From positions 19,396-83,395 of the forward strand of contig DATEJK010000124.1 in the NCBI GenBank assembly GCA_035278025.1: DNA of 64,000 bases. Reading direction: 5' to 3'. Origin of the DNA: JAICWP01 sp035278025 (GTDB lineage: Bacteria; Acidobacteriota; Terriglobia; Terriglobales; Acidobacteriaceae). The notes beneath the pieces are model-generated. The model saw only the letters and a program-made list of their open reading frames with translations, did no database searches and was not told where the DNA came from. Positions 42,979 through 51,224 of this stretch are shown here, one piece after another. The position numbers and the translations under genes are program-made. Each line of letters starts with the position of its first letter. The stretch's first letter is position 1.

Positions 42979-43788
42979 ATGCCGGCAAAAGACCGCGTCC
43001 AACTGGTAATCGCTGATGTGGACGGCACCCTGGTGACACAGGACAAGATCCTGACGGAGCGCGCCCGCGAAGCAGTCCGCAAGTTGCTCACGGCCGGCAT
43101 CGCCTTCACCATCACCAGCGGCCGCCCGCCCTTGGGCATGAAGATGCTGATCGAGCCCCTGGGGCTGAAGGACCCCATTGCCGCATTCAACGGCGGGGTG
43201 ATCGTGCGCCCCGACTTCTCCGTGCTCCAGCAGCGTTTGCTGCCCCAGGCGGCGGCCCAGAGCGCTTGCGAAATCGTCGCCCAGCACGGCCTCGACGTCT
43301 GGCTCTACACCGATAAGGACTGGTTTGTGCGCAAGCGCCAGGCGCCACACGTGGACCGCGAAGAGTGGACGGTGAAGTTCCCGCCCAAAGTGGTGTCCAA
43401 CTACGACGGCTTGCTGGCGCGCACGGCCAAGCTGGTGGGGGTAAGTGACGACTACGCGGCGGTGGCCCGCTGCGAGCAGGACGTGCAGAAACAGTGCGGC
43501 ACCCAGGTTTCCGCCTCCCGCTCTCAGCCCTACTACCTGGACGTAACCCATCCGCAGGCAAATAAGGGCGAGGTCGTGACCGCGCTATCGCAGATGCTGC
43601 AAATTCCCCCGGAAAAGATCGCCGCCATCGGCGATGGGCCCAATGACGTGCTCATGTTTCAGCGCAGCGGCGTCAGCATCGCCATGGGCAACGCCCCCGA
43701 CGAGGTTAAAAAAGGCGCCAAATACGTCACCGCTTCCAACCAGGAAGAAGGCTTCGCCCAGGCCATGGAGCAGTTTGTGTTGTCGTAG
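42979..43788 (+). CDS. Cof-type HAD-superfamily phosphatase
   Basis: 269 residues. The HAD motifs are all present: motif I VIADVDGTLV (nucleophile Asp in DVDGT, about 13-17), motif II TITSGRP (Ser/Thr, about 45), a Lys in the NKGEVV segment (about 194) and motif IV GDGPNDVLMF (about 216). A large C2b cap lies between motif II and the Lys. These enzymes dephosphorylate sugar phosphates, flavin nucleotides or phospholipid precursors; the substrate here is unknown. It lies right after the DUF488 gene. Confidence 0.9.
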   Translation: MPAKDRVQLVIADVDGTLVTQDKILTERAREAVRKLLTAGIAFTITSGRPPLGMKMLIEPLGLKDPIAAFNGGVIVRPDFSVLQQRLLPQAAAQSACEIVAQHGLDVWLYTDKDWFVRKRQAPHVDREEWTVKFPPKVVSNYDGLLARTAKLVGVSDDYAAVARCEQDVQKQCGTQVSASRSQPYYLDVTHPQANKGEVVTALSQMLQIPPEKIAAIGDGPNDVLMFQRSGVSIAMGNAPDEVKKGAKYVTASNQEEGFAQAMEQFVLS

Positions 43789-43987
43789 CGCCGCCCCGTG
43801 GTTCTTCTTTAACCCTGAGCGAGGGCGCAAGCCCCAGTCGAAGGGCCCCACGTTCTGCATGTCTCACCCGCCGCTCCAGGGAATTCTCCGCCGGATCGAG
43901 ATTTGTCGCACCTCATGCGCGATGCTTTGAGCAAGGCCTGCAGCACGGCGCCAAATAAGGTGCCTCTGTTTGCGGCCTCCTTTCCCA

Positions 43988-44002
43988 TACAATAAGCGTG
44001 TG
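43988..44002 (+). promoter_or_regulatory. -10 element placed for a leaderless response regulator mRNA
   Basis: TACAAT (43988-43993) lies six bases before the GTG (44000-44002) that starts the response regulator reading frame, so transcription could begin at the start codon itself. No ribosome site is visible before this GTG. The -35 is weak. Confidence 0.45.
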
Positions 44003-44692
44003 AAATCCACAATCTTCCTGGTGGAGGACGATGCCGATATCGCGCGCCTGGTGCGCCATCACCTGGAGGCCGCCGGCTTCGCAGTGCGCTCGTTTGCCTC
44101 CGCTTCCGGCGTGCTCGCCGAGGCGGAGCGCGAGCGGCCTTCCCTCCTGCTGCTGGATATTATGGTTCCAGGAGGCGACGGGTTGGATCTTTGCCGCCAG
44201 GTGCGGGAAACGCCAGCCATTGCCGCCACTCCGGTCATCTTTCTGACCGCCCGCACGGCGGAAGCCGATCGCGTGCTGGGGTTGGAACTGGGCGCCGACG
44301 ACTACGTCACCAAGCCCTTCAGCCCCCGCGAACTGGTGGCGCGGGTAAAGGCGGTGCTGCGCCGCTTCGAGCAGCCTCTGCAGCCGGCCACGGTCAAACT
44401 CGACGATCTGGAGATTGATACCGGGGCCATGATCCTCAAGGTGCGCGGCAAAACCGTGACCGCCACCGCCACCGAGTTCCGCCTGCTGGAATACCTGGCC
44501 CGCCACGTCGGGCGGGTCTTCACCCGCGACCAGCTTCTCGATGCCGTCTGGCGCGATACGGCTTACGTCACCCCGCGCTCGGTGGACGTTTATGTGCGCC
44601 GCATCCGGGAGAAGATCGAACGCGATCCGGAAAATCCCCGCTACCTGCGCACCGTCCGCGGCGCCGGCTATCGCTTCGAGGCGCCACGGTGA
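44000..44692 (+). CDS. OmpR/PhoB-type response regulator
   Basis: 230 residues from the GTG at 44000; a TTG ten codons upstream is an alternative. Receiver domain (about 1-115) with VEDDAD acidic pocket, phosphate-accepting Asp in LLLLDIMVPG (about 52), Thr in FLTART and Lys in VTKPFSP. The DNA-binding winged helix (about 130-228) ends YLRTVRGAGYRFE, the PhoB/OmpR signature. Its stop overlaps the start of the sensor kinase gene as GTGA, so they are co-translated as a two-component system, most like PhoB-PhoR. Not tied to a pst operon here. Confidence 0.92.
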   Translation: MKSTIFLVEDDADIARLVRHHLEAAGFAVRSFASASGVLAEAERERPSLLLLDIMVPGGDGLDLCRQVRETPAIAATPVIFLTARTAEADRVLGLELGADDYVTKPFSPRELVARVKAVLRRFEQPLQPATVKLDDLEIDTGAMILKVRGKTVTATATEFRLLEYLARHVGRVFTRDQLLDAVWRDTAYVTPRSVDVYVRRIREKIERDPENPRYLRTVRGAGYRFEAPR

Positions 44693-46431
44693 GAAAACGA
44701 ATTTTCTTCAAGCTGCTGGGAGCGTTTCTGCTGGTCATTGCCGTGGCCACCGCCACCCTGGACTTCGCGGTGCGCCGCGCCTGGGAAACTTCTCTGCGCC
44801 GCGAACTCGAAACCACGCTCACCCAGAAAGCGCGCCTCTTTGCCGGCCAGGTGGAACACGAGCGCGATCGCCGCCCCCTGCAGCAGATTGCCGACGAAGT
44901 TTCCCAGGCTGCGGATGCCCGCGCCACCATCATTGAATCCAGCGGCAAGGTTCTGGCCGATACCCGCGCCGATCCCGAAGAGATGGAGAACCACGCCACC
45001 CGGCCGGAATTTATTGCCGCTCTGCACGGCAACACGGGCAGCGCCCAGCGTGTGAGCCATACCGTGGGCATTCCCTTCCTTTATGTTGCCGCGCCCGTGC
45101 CGGGTGGGGCTGTTCGCCTGGCTTATCCTCTTTCCTCCATTGCCCAGCGTGTGCGGCACGTGCGCCTGCAGTTGCTGTTTGCTTCCGGGCTGGCGTTGTT
45201 GGTGGCCTTGCTCCTGGCCGCCCTGGTCTCCCAGGCCATCTCACGGCGCCTGCAGCGCATTGTCACTTTCGCGGAGCAGATTGCCGCCGGCGACCTGACC
45301 GCGCGCATCGAGGAACCTTCCGGTGATGAGATTGCCCACGTGGCCGCCGCGCTCGACCGTACCGCCCGCCAGTTGGAACAAAGTTTTGCCGCCCTGGAAA
45401 CCGGCCGCAAGCAGCTGGAAACTTTGCTCAACAGCATGCAGGACGCGGTGCTCGCGGTTTCGTCCGCCGGCAAGGTGGAATGGTCGAATGGAGTAATGAA
45501 ACGCCTGGCGCGCGGGCATGTGCGCGTGGGTGCGCCCCTGGTGGAGACCATGCGCAACCCCGACTTCCTGCGCGCCGTGGATGAAGCTTTGCGAACTCGC
45601 CAGGTCAAAACCGCGCGCGCCACTTCCTTGGGCGCCGGACGCAGCTTCGACGTGATTGCCGCTCCCCTTCCCGGCGGCGGCGCCGTGGTGGTGCTTCATG
45701 ATCTCACCGAAGTGGAGCGCGTGGAGAAGACCCGCCGCGATTTCATCGCCAACGTCTCCCACGAACTGCGCACACCGCTCACCTCCATCCAGGGCTACGC
45801 GGAAACGCTGCTCGATTCCGGCGGCAACGGCAACACCCGGGAATTTCTGGAAATCATCCGCAAAAATGCCGCCCGCATGAGCCGCCTGACCGAGGATTTG
45901 CTCACCCTGGCGCGGGTGGAATCCGGCGAAACCGAATTCTCCCTGCAGCCGCACTCCGCCGCCGATTTGCTGCGTGAGGCGCAGCAGAATTTTCAGGAGA
46001 CTCTTAAGTCCTCAGGAGTGGGGATTGAGATTGCGGAGAGCACGCCGGCGCCGGTGCGGGCGGACAGCGACGCAATTCACCAGGTGCTCACTAACCTGAT
46101 TGACAATGCCGCCAAGTACGGCGCCGCCGGCGGACGCATTGTGCTCGGCGCGCGCGAGGTCGAGGGCGGCGTGGAATTTTATGTGCGCGATTTCGGCGCC
46201 GGCATCGCCTCCGAACACCTGCCCCGTCTCTTCGAGCGCTTCTACCGGGTGGACAAGGCGCGCTCGCGCGAGTCCGGCGGGACCGGCCTGGGTCTGGCCA
46301 TCGCCAAGCACGTCGTGCTCGCGCACGGCGGCAGGATTCGCGTGGAAAGCGCGCTCGGCCACGGCTCCACCTTCTTCTTCACTCTGCCGCTGGCCGTTCC
46401 CGCTGATGCCACAGTCGGGAGTGAGGCCTGA
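44689..46431 (+). CDS. PhoR-type sensor histidine kinase
   Basis: 580 residues. Membrane helices near residues 7-27 and 158-180 enclose a periplasmic sensor part; then HAMP (about 180-235), PAS (about 245-340), HisKA with the phospho-His in FIANVSHELRTPLTS (about 357-371) and a HATPase_c domain with NLIDNAAKYG, DFGAGI and GGTGLGLAIAKH. It would phosphorylate the response regulator whose gene overlaps its GTG start by four bp. The layout is that of PhoR/VicK-like kinases. The signal is unknown. Confidence 0.93.
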   Translation: MRKRIFFKLLGAFLLVIAVATATLDFAVRRAWETSLRRELETTLTQKARLFAGQVEHERDRRPLQQIADEVSQAADARATIIESSGKVLADTRADPEEMENHATRPEFIAALHGNTGSAQRVSHTVGIPFLYVAAPVPGGAVRLAYPLSSIAQRVRHVRLQLLFASGLALLVALLLAALVSQAISRRLQRIVTFAEQIAAGDLTARIEEPSGDEIAHVAAALDRTARQLEQSFAALETGRKQLETLLNSMQDAVLAVSSAGKVEWSNGVMKRLARGHVRVGAPLVETMRNPDFLRAVDEALRTRQVKTARATSLGAGRSFDVIAAPLPGGGAVVVLHDLTEVERVEKTRRDFIANVSHELRTPLTSIQGYAETLLDSGGNGNTREFLEIIRKNAARMSRLTEDLLTLARVESGETEFSLQPHSAADLLREAQQNFQETLKSSGVGIEIAESTPAPVRADSDAIHQVLTNLIDNAAKYGAAGGRIVLGAREVEGGVEFYVRDFGAGIASEHLPRLFERFYRVDKARSRESGGTGLGLAIAKHVVLAHGGRIRVESALGHGSTFFFTLPLAVPADATVGSEA

Positions 46432-46455
46432 GCCCCATCGGCCTTCACGTATGGT

Positions 46456-46579
46456 GGCGTCACTGTGGATCTATGCTGGCGTCACCGTGGATCTATGCTG
46501 GCGTCACTGTGGATCTATGCTGGCCTCCCCGTGGATGTATGCTGGGCTCACCGTGGATCTATGCTGGCCTCACCGTGGA
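46456..46579. repeat. 22-bp minisatellite, 5.6 copies
   Basis: Five full 22-bp units begin at 46456, 46478, 46500, 46522 and 46544, and a partial sixth at 46566. Each contains GTGGATCTATGCT or a one-base variant; the start of the unit varies as GGCGTCAC, GGCCTCCC or GGGCTCAC. The unit is not a multiple of 3 and there are no unique spacers. The sixth unit runs into a TTCA-loop hairpin. Confidence 0.9.
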
Positions 46580-46581
46580 AG

Positions 46582-46632
46582 CGCCCGGCTTCAGCCGGGC
46601 GGGAAATGCCAACTCGAAACGGGCTTCAGCCC
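46582..46632. repeat. Pair of TTCA-loop hairpins after the minisatellite
   Basis: Hairpin 46582-46601 (8-bp stem, loop TTCA) and 46621-46632 (4-bp stem, loop TTCA). Compared with 57606-57625 the stem has a C-G pair changed to T-A, a compensating difference. The rest of the 313-bp spacer to 46744 holds a GGACCCTTCGAC dispersed-repeat fragment and no gene. Confidence 0.7.
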
Positions 46633-46744
46633 CTGTAATTGCAAACTCCAAAAAGGGGCGCCATAGTAAAGCCCAGGACCCTTCGACGACGCTCAGGGCG
46701 GGCTCCAGTCCTGGGTGGGCTGGACCAACTAGAATCGAGTCCCC

Positions 46745-48247
46745 TCAGGGACGGCACGATACCGCGCCTGCCTCTACCCGCTCCTCCATTCCGGGCAACT
46801 GGTCCATGCCTGCGCGCCGCGCTTCGCTTTCCATAAAGGAGCGCAGCTCGCGTTCCAGGGAAGCCGGCAGCTTCGGCCGCTCATAGGCCGCAACCAGTTC
46901 GTTGACCCGGGCATGCGCGCGGTCAAACGTGTCGGGCGAGCCCGCTTCCTGCCAGCCGCGCAACGAGTCGCGGTCAATCACTGAGGAGGGCAGATACTGT
47001 TCGCTGCGGAACAGCTGCCGGGTCTCTTTGAGTTTCAGGAAATCGCCGCTATGCCCCAGCGCGGCAAACATCTCCGTGGCCAGGGTGGGTGTGCGGGCCT
47101 GGATGCCGGCCAGCAGGCGCTGCGCGTAGCCGATGGCTTCGGCATCAATCACCAGCTTTTCCAGGCTCATGGCCGCCAGGAAATTCAGCATGCCGGCGCC
47201 GGAAATCATGTTGATTCCCGCCAGCGCGCCCAGCACCGCCGCCATGCCCGACTCCATCCCCGCCTGCGCATCCACAGTTTTCGCGTCCCCTCCTACCAGG
47301 TAGGTGTGGGTAGGCAAGCCCAGACGCTTGCCCACCTGGGCGTAGGCGATGTCAATCATCGCCGTCTCAATCGCTCCCATGGGCGTGTTTCCGGTGCGCA
47401 TGTCGAAAATGGCCGGTGCCCCGCCCCAAACCACCGGCGCTCCCGGAGCCGCCAGTTGATGGATGGTGATTCCGCTCAGGCACTCGGCTGCATGCTGCAC
47501 CACCGATCCCGCCAGCGTGACCGGCGCGGCCGCTCCCGCCAGCGGCATGGAGATGATCTCGGCGGGCACGCCCGCGCGCGCCAGGTCAATCAGGCTTTGC
47601 CCCGCGAACTCCGTCCAGGTCAATGGCGGCGAGGGACAGACGTCGAATACCGCCCGCGGCCTCTGCCGCATCTGCTGCCGCCCGCCGGCTTCGACGGCCA
47701 GCAGCTCCAGCATGCGCCGGCCACCCTCGGCGCTGAAACCGCCGGTCACAAGGGGCTTGTTGGAATACCACAGCACCAGGAAAAGCCGGTAAAGATCGCC
47801 GATCTCCGCTGCGACGTCACTGCACACCATGGCCGTGGATTGCGCTGCGTATTGCGGCAGCATCTCGGCCGTCTGCAGCAGACGTACCAGATCAGCGGCC
47901 CGTGCCGGGCGGTGCTCCCGCGTTTCCGCGTCCACCACATAAACGCAGGAAGAGCCGGGATCGAAGTGGACATGGTCGCCGCCATAGTGCACGGCTGGTT
48001 TGCCGGTGCGGTCGTAAACAAAGAATTCGTTTGGCACAGTTTGCAGGGCTCGGCGCGCCAGCCCTTCAGAAATGTGCGCCACGCCGCCTTCCGCTTCGCG
48101 TTCCACCCGCGCTCCGGAAGAGGCCAGCAGCTCCAATGCCGCCGGAGCCTGCACTTTGATTCCTGGCCGCTCCAGCAACTCAAAGGCTTCGCTGAGAATG
48201 CGCTCAATGAACTGGCTGTCGAGCAATTCGATCTTCGGCTGCATCAT
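46745..48247 (-). CDS. MttB-superfamily methyltransferase (non-pyrrolysine)
   Basis: 500 residues, full length for the trimethylamine/glycine betaine methyltransferase family, with no internal stop codon. That makes it a non-pyrrolysine member, like the glycine betaine:corrinoid methyltransferase MtgB. The family core is seen around residues 300-345: LGLPTHTYLVGGDAK, then DAQAGMESGMAAVLGALAG and MISGAGML. It should move a methyl group from a quaternary or methylated amine to the corrinoid protein encoded 16 bp upstream. Substrate cannot be read from sequence. Two Met codons at the start follow an AGGAAGG. Confidence 0.88.
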   Translation of the reverse strand: MMQPKIELLDSQFIERILSEAFELLERPGIKVQAPAALELLASSGARVEREAEGGVAHISEGLARRALQTVPNEFFVYDRTGKPAVHYGGDHVHFDPGSSCVYVVDAETREHRPARAADLVRLLQTAEMLPQYAAQSTAMVCSDVAAEIGDLYRLFLVLWYSNKPLVTGGFSAEGGRRMLELLAVEAGGRQQMRQRPRAVFDVCPSPPLTWTEFAGQSLIDLARAGVPAEIISMPLAGAAAPVTLAGSVVQHAAECLSGITIHQLAAPGAPVVWGGAPAIFDMRTGNTPMGAIETAMIDIAYAQVGKRLGLPTHTYLVGGDAKTVDAQAGMESGMAAVLGALAGINMISGAGMLNFLAAMSLEKLVIDAEAIGYAQRLLAGIQARTPTLATEMFAALGHSGDFLKLKETRQLFRSEQYLPSSVIDRDSLRGWQEAGSPDTFDRAHARVNELVAAYERPKLPASLERELRSFMESEARRAGMDQLPGMEERVEAGAVSCRP

Positions 48248-48263
48248 GGAATCGGCCTTCCTG

Positions 48264-48929
48264 CTACCTGGCCTGCACGTTGGATTTGCCGGCCAGCGAC
48301 TTGACTAATGCCACCGCTCCCACCGCGTCCTTGCCGTACCCATCGGCGCCGATTTCTTCCGCCCACTTGCGGGTCACGGGCGCTCCGCCCACGATGATCT
48401 TCACCCGTGGACGCAGCTGCGCCCGGTCCAGCGCCTCCACCACCCCGCGCTGCAGCGCCATGGTGGTGGTAAGCAGCGACGAAACGCCCACGATATCGGC
48501 CTCCAGTTCGCGTGCCTTGGCGGCGAACATTTCCGCGGTCACGTTCACTCCCAGGTCCACCACTTCGAACCCGGAGGCGGAAAGCAGAATGCCGACCAGG
48601 GTTTTGCCGATCTCGTGAATGTCGCCTTTCACCGTGCCCAGCACCACTCGCCCCAGGAATTCGCGCTGCGTGCCGCGGCGGCGCATTTCCGGTTCCAGCA
48701 CCGCGATGCCGGCCTTCATCGCTTCCGCCGCCATCACCAGGTCGGGCAGAAACATCTGCCGGGCGGCGAACTGCTCGCCCACGTAATCCACGCCGGGAAC
48801 AAAACCGCCATTCACCGCCTGCAAAGGATCCATTCCGGCGGCCAGCGCGCGCTGCGCCAGTTCCCTGGCGTGATCGGCGGCCCCGTCAATAATGCTCTGC
48901 CGCATGGCCCGCAACAGCTCTTCGCTCAT
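48264..48929 (-). CDS. Cobalamin-binding corrinoid protein (MtbC/MtgC-like)
   Basis: 221 residues, typical for the methyl-accepting corrinoid proteins. An N-terminal four-helix part (about 1-90) is followed by a B12-binding Rossmann-like domain with the GDIHEIGK motif (about 117-124), where the His binds cobalt from below, then VGVSSLLTTTM and IVGGAPVT. It would take the methyl group from the MttB-family protein and hand it to a second methyltransferase (not found in this window). Located directly upstream of the mttB-like gene. Confidence 0.92.
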   Translation of the reverse strand: MSEELLRAMRQSIIDGAADHARELAQRALAAGMDPLQAVNGGFVPGVDYVGEQFAARQMFLPDLVMAAEAMKAGIAVLEPEMRRRGTQREFLGRVVLGTVKGDIHEIGKTLVGILLSASGFEVVDLGVNVTAEMFAAKARELEADIVGVSSLLTTTMALQRGVVEALDRAQLRPRVKIIVGGAPVTRKWAEEIGADGYGKDAVGAVALVKSLAGKSNVQAR

Positions 48930-49050
48930 GGGTTTTCTCGCAGCGCATACGGATTGGCGCTGAGAGCGATGCTATCGGCACCTTGTCTCATGGGGCTGTG
49001 ATTTACGTCACGGGGCGGAGTGATGGAGCGGCGGGTGGCCCGACCGCGAC

Positions 49051-49428
49051 TTAAGCGGCGTGCTGGGTGTCCGCCAGCAGTTCCTCAATGGTCTGAAGTA
49101 CCACGCTGGGCGGCTGACCCTTTTGCAGGAAGGCATCCACGTGAACCCGGGCATTTTCCGGAACTTCCGAAACCCCGGAAAACATCACAATGCGCACTTG
49201 CGGCTTAATCTGCTTCATGGTGGCTGCCACCTCGCCTCCGTCCACCTCCGGCATGGCGTAATCGAGCAGCACCAGGTCTATGGCATGGGTGGCAAATAGC
49301 TGCAGCCCTTCTTGCCCTCCATGGGCGGTTTCCACCCGGTATCCGGCGCCCTGCAGGTACAGACACCAGCCTGCCAGCGAGGGCGTATGGTCATCAATAC
49401 AGAGGAGAGTTTTGTGGTCTCCGGGCAT
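49051..49428 (-). CDS. Stand-alone receiver-domain protein
   Basis: 125 residues from the ATG at 49428, which follows GGGAGGG; an upstream extension is rejected. A single receiver domain: acidic pair in CIDDH (about 11-13), phospho-Asp in LVLLDYAMPE (about 55), Ser in MFSGVS and Lys in FLQKGQPP. No output domain. It could be a CheY-type switch or a shuttle protein in a phosphorelay. It lies 121 bp upstream of the corrinoid protein gene on the same strand, so it might share its transcript. Confidence 0.85.
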   Translation of the reverse strand: MPGDHKTLLCIDDHTPSLAGWCLYLQGAGYRVETAHGGQEGLQLFATHAIDLVLLDYAMPEVDGGEVAATMKQIKPQVRIVMFSGVSEVPENARVHVDAFLQKGQPPSVVLQTIEELLADTQHAA

Positions 49429-49668
49429 GGAAGCCCTCCCGCCTCTAAAAAGTGAACGAGTGGCAAGCAGGCATAAACCGAACAGGCACAATATACAGGT
49501 AAGGTCCCGGATCCGCGAAGTCCGTCACTCCGCAGCCAAAGCATGCGATGCCATTCCGGATACTTGGGATGTCATTTAGCCCAGGACGCCCCTAGTGCCG
49601 GAACCGCGCCAACACGAAACGAGAAATGTCGCGACAGCCACCCAGCGCCGGATGTGGTGCGCTTCCGG

Positions 49669-50481
49669 TTAAGTCTTCGCGAGTTGCCCTCCGGCGATGA
49701 AAAACTCGTAAACTGCAAACCGCAGATCGCCGCGTACCCGCCGCAGCCCGCCATCCTCCTTGAGCACGTGCTCCAGCAGCGGATTGTGATACACAACGTA
49801 AACCGGCCGCGGTCGTTCCCGCAGCGAAGCCAGCAGGTTCGACATTACCTCGCGCAGGCCGGCTTCGGGCAAAGGATGGAATAGAAAAACCACCAGCGCC
49901 GCCGCCGGAAACTGGAAATCACGGGCATCGCCGCACACCGACTGCAGGTCAAAGCACTTCTGGCTTTCGCTGCTGTACTTGCGGATGTTTTTCAGGGCAA
50001 CGCGGTGCAGCGCGGCCACCGCCTCCACCCCAACAATCTTCTGAAAAGGATAGTCCGAGGCCATCAGGAGGCTGCGCCCCTTGCCCGAGCCCACATCAAT
50101 GAACTGGAACTGGCGGTAATCAATTCCCAGACTGCGGATGCTCTCATGGAAGAGCCCGGGATCGCTGGGCTGGTAGCGGCAGCCGGTCAACACTGCCAGC
50201 AGGTCGGCGCGGCGGCTCACGTTGGCGGAGGTGGTGTCCACGCGATAGTCCCAGTCGAAGTCAACGTCGCCGTAGCGCTGCTTGCGGCGCTGCGGGGTGG
50301 AGTCTTGCAGAAACTCCCACATCTCTCCCAGAAACATTCCCGCGGCCCGCCTCAGTCCCAGGCGCGGCAGGTTTTCGCGCCACCACCTGGTCAGCGCGCG
50401 CGGAATAGTGACCGGGGATGGCGCTTGGCGGGATCCCGCAGGCTGTATGCGCTCCCGCACCTCAGCCCGCCCTCTCCGCAT
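49669..50481 (-). CDS. SAM-dependent methyltransferase (class I)
   Basis: 270 residues. The SAM-binding motif I is FIDVGSGKGRSLLMAS (about 126-141), with the acidic motif II IVGVEAV (about 149-155) and the post-II VCGDARDF (about 182-189). The N-terminal 90 residues include an RRKQRYGDVDFDWDYRVDT segment seen in a group of uncharacterised methyltransferases. The substrate is unknown. It is preceded by the DUF5675 gene (109 bp) and followed by a 240-bp spacer holding the receiver gene's promoter. Confidence 0.82.
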   Translation of the reverse strand: MRRGRAEVRERIQPAGSRQAPSPVTIPRALTRWWRENLPRLGLRRAAGMFLGEMWEFLQDSTPQRRKQRYGDVDFDWDYRVDTTSANVSRRADLLAVLTGCRYQPSDPGLFHESIRSLGIDYRQFQFIDVGSGKGRSLLMASDYPFQKIVGVEAVAALHRVALKNIRKYSSESQKCFDLQSVCGDARDFQFPAAALVVFLFHPLPEAGLREVMSNLLASLRERPRPVYVVYHNPLLEHVLKEDGGLRRVRGDLRFAVYEFFIAGGQLAKT

Positions 50482-50590
50482 CCAGGCTGACCACTGACTG
50501 CGGGGCCGCCTCTTCCGGTTGGCGCAAGGCGCCGCCGCGCTCTGGGTTCCGGCGTTCCACTTGCATGCGGATAATTGTAATTGCGTTCGG

Positions 50591-51091
50591 CTACACGGGC
50601 TGGCTTTCCGGAGAAGAACAGGCGTTCACCGTCTGCGATTGGCCGTTATCTTTTACCGTGATCCTGATTTCCGCGCCTCTCGCTTCGGCTGCCTGCAGCT
50701 TGCCGAACAGCTTGCGGAAAGCGCCTCGGCTGCCGCCCACAAAATCTTCCCTTCGCGTTGCACCTAACAGTATGCAGCCCTCGGTGTCGGCATTCGTGTT
50801 TCCCGGGTGAATGCGGACCCCTTCGAACCCGGGTACTTCCAGCAACTGCGGCATCGGTCTCTGGAACCGGCTGGACTGATTGATGGCTAGAGCGTAGGTA
50901 CCCGCCGGAATGCAGGTAGCCCCCGGAACTTTTACACCCGCGGGCCGGGCGCAATCCTCAAGCGTGTAGCACTCGAAATGGCCGTTTACAAACAGCCGTC
51001 CCGTGGTGGACTTACCGGTGTAGATTTCGCGCCGGATTTCAATCTCCAGCGCCGCCTTATGCAATTGTTCACCCGCTTCATCTGCCCGCAA
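50591..51091 (-). CDS. DUF5675 family protein
   Basis: 166 residues from a TTG at 51091 with a GGAG five nt upstream. A longer frame to 51316 would run through the terminator of the upstream gene, so the inner start is preferred. The domain is recognised from TTGRLFVNGHFECYTLED, PAGTYALAIN and GVRIHPGNTNADTEGCILLG, the DUF5675 core. The family has no proven activity; it appears near phage and peptidase genes and the conserved His, Asn and Cys residues suggest a catalytic or metal site. No phage genes are nearby here. Confidence 0.7.
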   Translation of the reverse strand: MRADEAGEQLHKAALEIEIRREIYTGKSTTGRLFVNGHFECYTLEDCARPAGVKVPGATCIPAGTYALAINQSSRFQRPMPQLLEVPGFEGVRIHPGNTNADTEGCILLGATRREDFVGGSRGAFRKLFGKLQAAEARGAEIRITVKDNGQSQTVNACSSPESQPV

Positions 51092-51130
51092 ACTGCTCCC
51101 CCCGACTCTTGCCTGCACATGGCGCTTTTT

Positions 51131-51162
51131 GAAAATAAGAAAGCCGCCCTTGCGGACGGCTT
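51131..51162 (-). terminator. Terminator of the saccharopine-dehydrogenase-like gene
   Basis: 9-bp stem with one G-T pair (51141-51149 with 51154-51162), a GCAA tetraloop, and a TCTTATTTTC tail on the minus strand. It lies 62 bp after the stop codon at 51225. Confidence 0.8.
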
Positions 51163-51224
51163 CGAAGTAGTTTTGATTCTTGCTCAAGCGGCTCACAGCC
51201 CATAGCCGCTGGCCGAAGCTGTGG

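Noticed and set aside
46456..46579. CRISPR array
   Set aside because: The 22-bp units are contiguous, with no unique spacers between them and no cas genes in the window.
46745..48247. Pyrrolysine-containing trimethylamine methyltransferase
   Set aside because: The frame has no internal TAG at the usual place; it reads through as a normal non-pyrrolysine member.
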